The translations under genes were made by a program, and so were the position numbers. The notes under the pieces were generated by a model. It saw only the letters and a list, made by a program, of their open reading frames with translations. It searched no databases and was not told the DNA's origin. From assembly GCA_021904315.1 (NCBI GenBank), contig CM038910.1, positions 868,001 to 932,000 of the forward strand: a stretch of DNA of 64,000 bases, written 5' to 3'. Below are positions 35,015 to 45,600 of this stretch, one piece after another. Every line of letters begins with the position of its first letter. The first letter of the stretch is position 1. The DNA comes from Sphagnum magellanicum (taxonomy: Eukaryota > Streptophyta > Sphagnopsida > Sphagnales > Sphagnaceae).

Positions 35015-37111
35015 CTGTAGTGATTCGTTTTCTCTGTCCACCAAAAATCCCTCGATGTAGGTCATCACCAACCATAGTATCCGCACACACATCAAGACCT
35101 AATACCTGCAGTAACAATTGAAAGGTAAAAATGGCACCTCCAGTCCATGAATTGTCTCACCTGGGAAGAATTATTAAGCCATAATTGGAATTGCAAACAG
35201 AAACAAATTTTATTTACACTTAAGCTAAAAAAACAATTTTACCATTTTTGAGGGGAGCTGAAATGACCATTTCTCAGGGTTTAGGGTATTGTTTTACAAC
35301 TAACCCTTAGAATGTAGTCTATAGCAATACTGCTTGAGACTCCTTCCAAAGATGTTGCCTACAACCAGCAGAAAAAATCATCACACAGAAACACAAATTA
35401 AAACTCAGATTCCATTACTATCCCCATTGTTGGGACTTTGCTTTCATCCCTGGTGGATAAAAATCTACACAATTTTTTTTATCTATATTCTTTTTTGCAA
35501 CAATTTCAGAAAGTGTAGAAAGTTTCATAACTCACTTTCATGAAGGCGTCCACATCCGCCTCAGGTTGAATGCCAGCCTGCTTCTCTCGTCTGCTGACTT
35601 CCATCAATTCTGTATGAACAAAATTAAATCAATTGTTTCACACATCAGTGGCTCAGACTCCCTAAGTGACCAAAACAGATTCAGCACCTCTCTCACACAG
35701 AAATCAAAAATCACAATATAAAATAAATCCAGACTTTTTTGCAATCTTTGGAGCATCAAAGGAAGAGCTAAAACCATGTGCATAAAACCATCAGTTGGAC
35801 TTCTCAATCTCTTCTTGTGGGGGTAGAAACAAAACATATGTCCTGGAGTTAGCACCCATCAGCTCACACTTTCGCAGGATAGTAGTAACAAAGATTTTTG
35901 TAAGGAAGGATTTTGAACTAACCATATCAGGTACCAATGCCTTGACATTGAGCAGAGAAATCAAGTGTTTCACGAACTATCATTTCACCAACATGAAGAT
36001 CATTCTGGCTAATATAAGCTGCTATTTTCTCAAGCACAAATTCATCATGCGTATGTCCATTATACATGATCTTCCCCTTCACCTGCAAATTTCATCAACG
36101 TAAGTAACCATTTAATTAATGCAGGAAATTAATTCTCAGAAAGCACATAATTATACAAAAGCCTGAAAAACCCTAAATCTTTAGCATAGAGTTATATAGA
36201 ATCCCAGAAAACCCCTAAACCTTTAGGGCTCATTTTTAGCTTTGGTCACAGACTCCATTTAGACAAAGAAAACCAGCTTCTACCAAGTCAATAAGTGTCC
36301 TCCCAATGGCTCTCACCCTTAAATCCTTGTCGAGCTTTCCAGCAAGTGCCAGCAGCAGAGTTGTCTTCCCAGAACTTGGTGGACCAAGCAGCAATGTCAA
36401 TCTATAACAGATCCCCGATTTAATCACCACCAGCAGCCATACATCAGAATGCATTTATGGAAAAAAAACAACAGGGAGGAGGAGAAAGGCCAGACAACAC
36501 AAGAACAAGAAGAAAACTTCTCCAACAAATTTGAAAAATGTGACAAGAAGAAGCAGAAGAAGGAGCACAAAGTCAGTCTTTCATACGTACTTTTGTAGAC
36601 GATTGCGCATCCTGACCAGGATCTACTGGTTTTCATCTTCGCTAGATTTCGGCAAATTGTCAAGAAGCTGGCGGCGATCAGCGGCAGTCAGCAGTCTCAC
36701 GTCCACGGGGTCAGTGTTTCTTGTGGCGGAGTTGAAGAAGACGGAAGTACGCAAGCAATCGTAAGTAGGGAGACTTTCCAAGGCCGCCCACTTGAGCGCT
36801 TCCTCGTCGTCTTGTGCATCCTCTCGTCGCGACACTAACGATCTCGCTAGCGGATTGTCCTGTCCGCCTAACAACTCCCAAATCCCCCGCAAACTCCCAC
36901 TGAACTCCCTCAAACTCCTTGACACAAGACCACCTGAAGAAACACTGCTTCCTCCTCTTGTACTGCCCCTTACCGATCCACCTCCTATCCAAGGTATTGC
37001 GGTGCCGCCACATGCACCGCCACCTTCTGGTAGCACCGCCGATATCTCCCCCGAGGCCATCGCCTCGATGCCACTCAGATCAGGAACTGAAACGCCACCA
37101 AAGAAGTTCAT
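35015..37111 (-). pseudogene. Captured 5' fragment of a PDR/ABCG full-size transporter
   Basis: Exons: 37111-36591 (WAALESLPTYDCLRTSVF, DVRLLTAADRRQLLD), 36401-36317 (Walker A block [20 protein letters not shown]), 36082-35923 ([33 protein letters not shown]), 35609-35536 (REKQAGIQPEADVDAFMK), 35358-35305 (ATSLEGVSSSIAIDYILR), 35105-35015 ([19 protein letters not shown], then [10 protein letters not shown]). PDR proteins are plasma-membrane exporters of about 1,400 residues. Only the N-terminus and part of the first nucleotide-binding domain are here. A TAG (36625-36623) interrupts exon 1 and a TGA (35929-35927) replaces the Arg of GTRYE. The exons between 36591 and 36401 are deleted, and the signature SGGQ reads FGGQ. 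The ATG is about 400 bp inside the right end of the CACTA element. Confidence 0.92.
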
Positions 37112-37259
37112 CTACAAACAGAAACTTGCTAAGACCTTGAGTAATATATGGGTACATCTTAGTATGTACCCATATAACAATGAGTAGAATACATTCAATA
37201 CACAATTGTGGACCCCTTATGCCTAAAATGTGTATAATACATTTGGAATACCCACAGGG

Positions 37260-37508
37260 CTACGACTCATTTGGTGACATTTGTAACTAATGGTAGGTAG
37301 AAGGGTCTTCTTGGATGGAAATTGTGTTGAAAGCTATCCAAATGAAAGGATGAAAAAATCCATTAGTCGCAAGTTAGTCATAAAGTAGTTGCAAGCAAGA
37401 CCAAATGCAAAAAATAGTTGTAAATATGACCAACAATAGTCGTAAATGTCAAATAGTCACAACTAGTCGCAAATTGGTTGGTTACAAAAACCCAGTTTTC
37501 TTCTAGTG
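37260..37508 (-). repeat. Right terminal and subterminal repeats of the CACTA element
   Basis: Read from the end on the minus strand: CACTAGAAGAAAAC, then TTTGCGACTAG, TTGTGACTA, TTTACGACTA, TTTACAACTA, TTGCAACTA, TTATGACTAA and TTGCGACTAA. The same motif family occupies the left end in the opposite sense. Confidence 0.8.
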
Positions 37509-37511
37509 TCA
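37509..37511 (+). repeat. Right target-site duplication (TCA) of the CACTA element
   Basis: TCA follows the TAGTG terminus and matches 19096-19098. Confidence 0.8.
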
Positions 37512-38457
37512 CAAGAAAGGGAAATGAATTGAACACTCTAAACCAAATTCCTTATTTTGTTCATAACAGCCTCATGCATATAGGTTGCCATCTCCCAATT
37601 AATGTTATTGGACCAATGCATTCTAAGATAATTTGGTGCACTAAGGAATTGCAACAACTTGCTCATGTTCTCATAATTGGTCATGGGTTTACCTTTAAAT
37701 AACAAATGAAAACAAATAAAAAATTGGACCAACTTCTTTTTCCTCTCGTCAATAACAACATGGGAAATTTAATTAATAACAAAAATTTTCCTAACTATTG
37801 CGTACAATTGTTCATTCTTAGTATGAACCAAATATTTGTTCATGTAGTATTCACCAACTTTATAGACCCATGCAGTCACAATAACACATACCATAGCAAG
37901 TGTAATGCTTATTTGATTTTTTTCATGTTTTTAAATCGTAATTTAATTTGATGTTGAAATTGAAATATTTTTTAATATTATTATATTTTAAATATATCAT
38001 GGGAACATGTGAATTAATTTAAAATTAATCCAATGAATACAAAATTAACAAAAAAATTCATTAAACATTGTAACGTTTGCTTTTAAGCGGTAAAAGGACT
38101 TGTAAATGGTTTCAGATTTTTTGAAAATGACATTTTTTACCAAAATTTTAACATGAACCTTAATAAAATAGTATGAAAAAAAAAATTTAATTTAAAAAAA
38201 AAATTTCAAGAATATTTCCCTAAAAGCAATCAAAAAGTAGGAGGGTGCGGTTTGTGTTATCTCGTTTGCACCCCCCTTGGATATTGGTTAAAGCTTTCCT
38301 CCTACCACCATGTTTCCAAAGCTTGTCCAATTTAGGGGTTAGTATTTTTTTTTTCCCCTTAATTTTATTGTAGACTTTACATCTGACTTGATGCACTTTC
38401 CCATTTACATCCACCAAAAATTTAGCCCAAGGGAGTTTTGCACTCCAAGCATCTTAA
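37509..38457 (-). pseudogene. hAT-family transposase, N-terminal half (degenerate)
   Basis: The minus strand opens with a BED-finger-like block: LPWAKFLVDVNGKVHQVRC, then LTPKLDKLWKHGGRRK with paired Cys/His positions (C-VY, KH). Further on comes MTNYENMSKLLQFLSAPN followed by NINWEMATYMHEAVMNKIRN, a conserved stretch ahead of the catalytic domain in this hAT group. A stop follows RNLV and other stops lie between the blocks. The frame resumes at 19098 beyond the inserted element. Confidence 0.78.
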
Positions 38458-41400
38458 AACACCTTGTTTCTATTATAGTCCTTGTTTTGTTTTTTTTTCC
38501 TTAAAAAAAAATTCCAAAGATCTACCTCAAAAATAGGCTTAGAAGAAGTTGGGACAATGCATGGGATCTAGTTGCTAAATCCCGCAACTATACCAATAGA
38601 GTCATCTTGCAAAAAGAATCGATGAAATTTAAATTTTATAGAGGTTCTAAAGGTGCCATGCTCTAATGGAAGAAGAGAAAAATTAAAACCCATAAAGAAC
38701 ACTAAACCCTAATCCTTTCCTCTCACTTTAAAAATCCAAACTTGAAACATTCGGTTGTTCAAAGTAAGAATGGAAATGAAAATAATAAAGGATAAACAAA
38801 CAATGATGCGGAAGCAACACACGGAGGTTGCAATAGTGTAATAACTAGCTACAACAAATTTTATACCCTAAACCTCGCTCAAGCTTCAACTCTTGAAAGC
38901 TCATAAGAAAATGCAAAAAACAAGGAAATACAATTTTAGTACCTCATATGATTTGTAAAGGGTCGAGTCATCGATGTTTGTTGTTCATAGTGAATCAAAA
39001 GTTAGAATTTCGAAATCAAGAACCTGTCTTGACTCCCTTTCGCAATCAACCCTAACATCCAAATTTTAAGGCCCAAGTCATGCATCATTAGTGCACTGTT
39101 TGAACTTCATGAAGCTTAAGCTTGAACAATCCAATCTATAGTAGAATCGAGTTGTTGGACACAAGAAATGTAGATTCAACCTTCAACTTGCATTAGGTTA
39201 GAAAATCATATTTAGATTTGGGGGGAGGGGTGTGGGGGCATTGCATTGAACACAAAGCAATCGCTCAATCGATCTGCTACAATTCTCCAACTCAACATTC
39301 ACCAAAGAACTTTGATTACCACCTAGCACCTACTATAGCCCACCCAATGCTTGCTTTGAACTTGTGACATAACAATTGAAAGCCCTAAAGGCCAAAACCA
39401 TGCAGTGTGCACATTGATGATACCCCATTGCAAGAAGTAGAAAGAGGTGACGATACCCTTGTTGTAAGAAGTGGGAAGAAACGACAATACCCTAGTGGAA
39501 AGAAGTAGTATAAGTGGCGATATCCTAGTGGAAAGAAGTAGTATAAGTGACGATACCATGATGGAACGAAGAGCAAAGGAGGGGCGACACAATGTTGACT
39601 AGTTGCACTATTGTTGACGAAAAGCAAAACGACATTGTAAGGTTACAGCAATAATCCTCAACTACAAGCAGCCACTTGGTTATGAGACTTGATGCAAGGT
39701 TGCCACATGTGGAGATGGGAGTTAGGGTTTAAATGAAATATTAGACGAATTATGTGTAGGAACATGTAAGTTTTAGGTGAATCTGGGCAGAAAATGACTC
39801 TTTTTTTTTAGGCTTGCAGGTAGAACACTGCAATTCCAAGTCAAAATCTGGCAATATTTCACTACTGAAAAACACACTGAACAGAAGAGACTACAATGAA
39901 AAGGTACATGGCATAGGTCCCAGAAGAGCTTTCAATGTCTAATGTTCCTATCGAGGGTACAGAGTATTGGAAGACCGATTGTCTAAACATGAAAATATTG
40001 AGAAGCATGTATTCTATTCAGCCTTTGGAATGCACCATAGGTACACATGTTCCCACTTATGGCTGGTCAAGAATTAGATGATCAAGAACATCACTTCTCA
40101 CAATAGTATACTTTTAAAAAAAAACCTTTCTGTACAATACCAAAAAAAGGTTAATATTTGTTCTTTTACTAACCTACTAGAACTCTCTTGTACATTTTCA
40201 AGAGTTTAGTATGGTACTATATGATAAGCTTATGATATTCTTATTCCAGCAGGCCTTGAAGCTTTTCCTTAACTCAGACAAAAACAAAGTCAAGCCTGTC
40301 TCCAAGGAAAGCATCTACTCCTAAAGATTGCAGCTTATCACTATAAAGGGAGAGCTCAAAGTGTTACAAAGTTACAATGCAAGTAGCCACTCTACCAAAG
40401 TCTTTGTTAAGTTACAAGGTCTGCCTGCCATGGGAATCGTATTTCTCTTATGAGAAGGAAGTAGTCTTTCTCATACTAATTCTCGAACCTCATGAGTAGC
40501 AGGCATAGATATCAATATCATCTCTATCACCAAAGAGTAAAGGTATTTAAGAATGCACAAGTGTCTCCTCTCGATACTACTATTCCTTTGTGTATCATCT
40601 TATCCACTGCTAATTTTCCTATATCTCTCTTTTTTGTTATATTATGAGAAGAGTCTCGAATACACTTTCAGAGTTGTGCATCACATAAGAGCCATATACA
40701 GAGTTAGCAAAAACTTGGAAGGCTAACTTCCTCCTCTTGAGCACAACTCTTTCTTTATCTCTTTCCTTTTTGATATCAGACTTATGTTCCCTAGCTACTG
40801 ACTGAATCAATAATGTTCCATAAAATATTGGATTCCAGTTCCCTAGCTAACAACACTGCTTAGCTCAGTTGCTGTGTTTGCTACTCAACTACTAACAACC
40901 CACTTGACCTAACCAGTGTTGGCTCGGTATGTATTTTTGGGGTTGGGTCCAAGTCCAGATCCGGATCAGGTTCTAAGATCTGAACCCGGCGATTCAACCT
41001 CAAGCAAGAATCACCCCTAGACCTGGCCTGATCCAACAAGATTTTTCAAGAATCGAACCCAGACCCAGCCTGACAAAACACACCTCCAGCAAGACTTGGC
41101 CTTGGATCCGACCTTGGCTGGGTCGAGGTCATAGGTCTAATCATAGGGGCCAGGGTCCTAGTCTAGCCTAGGTGTATTACTGTCTTGGGTGTATTGCTTG
41201 CAGGACAGTAGAAAACTTTTAGCTACAAGATCCCAACATTCGTTATTCTGGGTTCCTTCTGTCCGGTTGAATTGGATTCCTTTTCTGGCAAGAACACCTA
41301 AAAGTGATGTTAAGTACGAAACATGGGTGTTGTTTTGATTATTGGGCAAAGAAAACATGAATTTTAGAACTATATAATCATTTCAACAGTGTAGAAGATG

Positions 41401-42658
41401 CAATTTAGACTACATACATGGTTCATGAACCATGTATGAAGTGCGTCACCAACTTCTCACACCTGGACCTACCTCTGATCCGGATCTGAGTGTTTTGAAA
41501 AAATGAAAACCTGTCAAACCCAAAACTGTCATTCCCTAAAAATGAATCCAGATCTGGAATCGACAGGTCTTCATTTTTGAGCATACTCCTTAGAAGCAAA
41601 ACTGACGATTCTGAAATTTTATAAAACAATCTAAACGAAATCCAACGATTCTACTAAAATCCAAGAACTGTCCAACACTGGTCCTAACCTATGTACCAAC
41701 TGCCTACATGAAATCCACTTCACTAGCAATCACCTATTATTCTACCCACCCACCCACTTACCTACCTGCCTACCTACCTACTGGACCTATAAATGATAAC
41801 TTACTGAGGTTAAACCTGAAATCAACTAAGTTGGGGTCCGGCCACAATTGGGCTATAAGAGGCTATCAATGCATGGTGCATGTCTGGCTGGTGGTTCACT
41901 AAAACAGAACAAAACTGGGAACTTGATTTTCACATTGAGATGCAGCAGGAGAGCAGATCATATGGGACCTGGCAAGTTGTCCACCATTGTAAACTCCATT
42001 CCTAACTGCTTTCTTTAAGAATTTTCATCAGAATTTTACATCCAACATGAGCGTCAAGAAGCTTCAACTGGCTGGAATAGTTTGATGTTTGCACATTTGT
42101 TTGCATTCAACTCCAAAAGACTAATGGTATGGAAAAATTCTCATCCTCAACTGATTGATATGTTGAGGAGTTAAATGTTACCCAATATTTGTACAAGGCA
42201 ATCAATAAGTTTTTGGCAATTAATAAGCCCTACAGGAGTCTTCCAAGTTTCGAGTGTAGGCAAAATATCCAGAATCATTCATGGCTTCAAGCTTGCTCCT
42301 TCCTACTCAGGCTGTCTGCCATAAGCAGAGTCCACCAACAGATCAGTAAACAGCTGTGCAATCTATTCCTATTGTGGAGATCTGCTGTGCTGCAGTTTCA
42401 TGCCACATTCAACTTGTAAAAGTTGGTATTGAAGCAGAATTCACAACTTTTAGAAGTGGGTTCATTTCCTGGATTGCATTGAACTTATCTCTGTACCTTG
42501 AAAAGCTACATTTTGTCTATATGTCAAGCATTTGAAGCTTGGTAATGGTCTCAACAAAAGTAAGCTGCTTGGTAACTTGACAACTTAACACCCAAATTCC
42601 AGGAATTGCTTTACCTTCAGTGGAAGGGATCAAATGAAGTGCCTGACAAACAATTCCA
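38458..42658. other. Intergenic, AT-rich, no intact gene recognised
   Basis: The stretch between the hAT relic and the SMP gene 3' end contains a short tandem array at 39418-39571. It also has low-complexity AT tracts and a minus-strand open stretch at 41158-41358 (SYLTSLLGVLARKGI) that may be transposon debris. The 3' UTR of the SMP gene should lie just left of 42659. Confidence 0.5.
39418..39571 (+). repeat. Tandem repeat, about 31-bp unit
   Basis: Four to five variants of GCGATATCCTAGTGGAAAGA plus AGTAGTATAAGT occur head to tail. The two central units are nearly identical. Confidence 0.8.
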
Positions 42659-45600
42659 TCATCCCCCACCCCAATGAGAAGAACCATCAGAATCAGCTTT
42701 TCGCTCCCTCAACTTTTCCAACACAGTGCGCCGCTTCTCATCCAACTTTACACCCATTTTTTTCCCAAGAAAAAGCATCTTGGATCGTCGTGATTGCAAC
42801 TTTGGTTGTGCTTCCTGGATATTGTCATAGGACTCTGCAAAGCTGACCAAATTTGGCACTTCATTGTCAGAAGCTGAACCCTCTGATTGCTGTAAAATAT
42901 CCATGACCACTGAATCGAAGGTCCGATCTGACACACCTCCTTCCAAGTCCCGTCCTGACAGCTCCTCTTTCATGTACTCACTGCCAATGTACTCCCCTCT
43001 TGTACTAGGTACTCCTTGAGCAGCAGAACCACCTTCGCGATAGTCCACTTTGTCTAGCAGTGGGCTTGTTAAATCAGTTTGCAAATCTTGTCTTACAAAA
43101 GAAGCCGGTACAGGATCAAACTGCAGGTCAGGATTTTCAAGGTTAGAAGCTTGAGAAGAACTGCTGGGGATGCTTGAGGTATGATGGGGCTGGTTGATAT
43201 TACTGATTGCAGCGGGGCCCTCAGCTGCTTCAGGCTTGTAGTTGTTGGGGGCCTTGATCTGACTGCCTGGATTCCACTTTGAGCTTTGCTGCTCCTCATC
43301 ATATGCTTGGGCAGGTGTGAAAGCGACAGGAACAGTACTATGTGGTAGCCAGTCGTCAGTTTCAGACATCATCCAGCTCATAAAGAGGTCTTCACAGTTC
43401 GGCATCACTAGTGTGTCCTGTAGTTGTGTCTACAAATTGTCATCCCACAAAACTTATGTCAAAATCATAAACACAGTTGCCTATCCATTGTTTGAAGTTC
43501 TCATCGTGACCAAATGGTACAGTCCATAATCATTCACCTACTTCTCAGAAAGAAAAACAATCAACTTCAGGAAATCACAGAGATTGCATAAGGGGAAATA
43601 GCACACAGCCACTTTAGCCCTAGATGCACATCAAACCAGCTGGTGCCCACTGGGTCAACTGGTCTTCTAGATTGTAGAAACTTAGGGGCTAGTGGGTTAT
43701 AAGAGAAGTGACGGGGGAGAATTAGCCAGCAATCTTTTCCTGTTGTGGCAGTTCATGAGTACCCCTCTACAAAGAGGGATCAGTAAGCTATTTGTCAGCA
43801 GTAACAGCACATTATCTTCTTCTATTCAGGCTGTAAATCCAGACCTTCAGTTGTTGCACTACAAATGCAGCCAATGGGCCACTGCTTATACGGTGGTCAC
43901 CAATGCAGGGCTCTGACACAAGATCCATCTCTGGCATCTCCTTGAATGAAAACCAAACATGGTTCGTTGGTGGTGCCTTCATTTTGACCACCATTGTTCC
44001 CTTTAGCAATGTACAATGAATCCTTAACAATAGTGGTACCTATTGAGCCACCCCATATCAAACCCCATCAGCCACACCCCCAATTGATCAATCACTAGCC
44101 AGTTTGGAATGCCCAAAGGATGTTTCTGTAGAGCTCCAGAGTACAGTCTTTAAACACAATACAGAGATGCCAAGCTTCACAATTTCCTCATTGTCAGGAT
44201 TTCCTGTCAACTCCATTGAAAAGAAAATCCTTTTGAATTTCCCATACACCTCACAAAAAAGTTTTAGCTTTTAAGAAAATCCAGCAGTGTATGGAAATGG
44301 AGGATTGTGCTTCAGTAGTTGTTCTAGTCAACCAGTTGCAAGAACTTTAGACAGTACAGATGCAGCCATGAAAGTAGCACTATTGGCTTTTGATCACAGA
44401 CCATATACTTTCCATGAGGGAAGATCCACATTTGAGTCACCTGTGCCTTCAAAACATCACTCAATGACTTGAGGTCAAGAAAAAACAAGAGACATCACAC
44501 ACCTGGGAGACCTGGTCAGCCACATGCGACATCATGGACTTCATGGACTGAACCCATTTGCCTCTTTTGTTACTACCCTCACCTGCACCTTCAACCCATA
44601 GCCAGCCACAACTCAATACAAAAATACGGAAACCTTGAGACTGAGTGAAAAACATTCCACACTGGATGAGCTAGCCCCAGATTATTTCTGACATAAAAAC
44701 AAGTGCCAAGCTATACCTATAGCTTTTGGGCCTGCCAGAAAACCATTTTGGCTTGCAAATTCTTGTCCAGTGCCGTTGCTTTCCAAATCCTCCTCTATAC
44801 CCGTAAGCAGAGCAGCAGCAGCTGCTCCAGCTAAGCCTGGTTGTGTGGCCTGTGCTGTCACAGACTCCTGTGCCTTGGCATCCCTCACCTCCAGGCCAGT
44901 CTCGCAAGTGATGAAAAAGTTGGTATGCCACTCCACGTCTACCTCGAATGCCAAGGTACCCTCAGAGTCTGCTGGGAGCATGCGTATACTTGTTGCAATG
45001 GGAGGCAAATCCCCAAGCCCAAATTCCTTGACCGTCACCAACTTTATGTAGCTTGGGGTTCTCAATTTCAGCAATTGCCTCTGTAATCAATCCGACCAAA
45101 CAGTATCCAGAGTTATTATATAAGGCTTGATGAAGTTGCAGAGAAATCTCCACAACAACAATTATAGGTAACATAACAATGAGTGCAGTCATAACCTCAT
45201 GAGAGTCGCTCACAAAGTGACAGACCATCACCTTCATCACGAATGGCAGTGACAAGCTGCCATGACTACCCACTGAGTTCATCAGCTCCCAACAGTGGGT
45301 GTAGATAAGCATATAATAATCTTCCCAAAAACTTGGGCAAACCAATATACACAATCTGTGTCCTCAGTTTCTGTTGCCTTTCCGGAAGCAATGGGAAGAC
45401 TCAGATGTGATGTTGGCTAGCACTCAAGAGACATCACTAATAAAAAAAGTCAACAGTATCCTCATTCAAGCTGCAACAAGCTTCTGAAGGAAAGAGTTTT
45501 TATTTCATTTTAGCATGTCCCTGTATATATAAGGCACAACTGAGACTGTGTTGGTTTTCTATGGGTCTCCACTGATGCATTTTTAAGCAATTCTCCAAAC

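Larger units (their letters stand above)
19099..37508. mobile_element. CACTA-type DNA transposon, 18,410 bp, carrying host gene fragments
   Basis: The left end begins CACTAATAGAAAAC. The reverse complement of the right end begins CACTAGAAGAAAAC. Both match the CACTA(C/G)AAGAAAA style of plant CACTA termini. Subterminal zones hold many direct and inverted TAGTCG/TAGTTGCAA-like motifs, as expected for transposase-binding repeats. The flanks are TCA on both sides, and the interrupted hAT transposase frame becomes continuous when the element and one TCA are removed. No TNPD/TNPA-like transposase was seen, so it appears non-autonomous. Its cargo is a telomere-like array, a nested TIR element, and pieces of NSF, probable CENP-C and a PDR transporter, all three on the minus strand. 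Confidence 0.85.

Noticed and set aside
35015..37111. A functional PDR transporter truncated only by annotation
   Set aside because: In-frame TAG and TGA, missing exons before Walker A, and no second half of the protein anywhere to the left.
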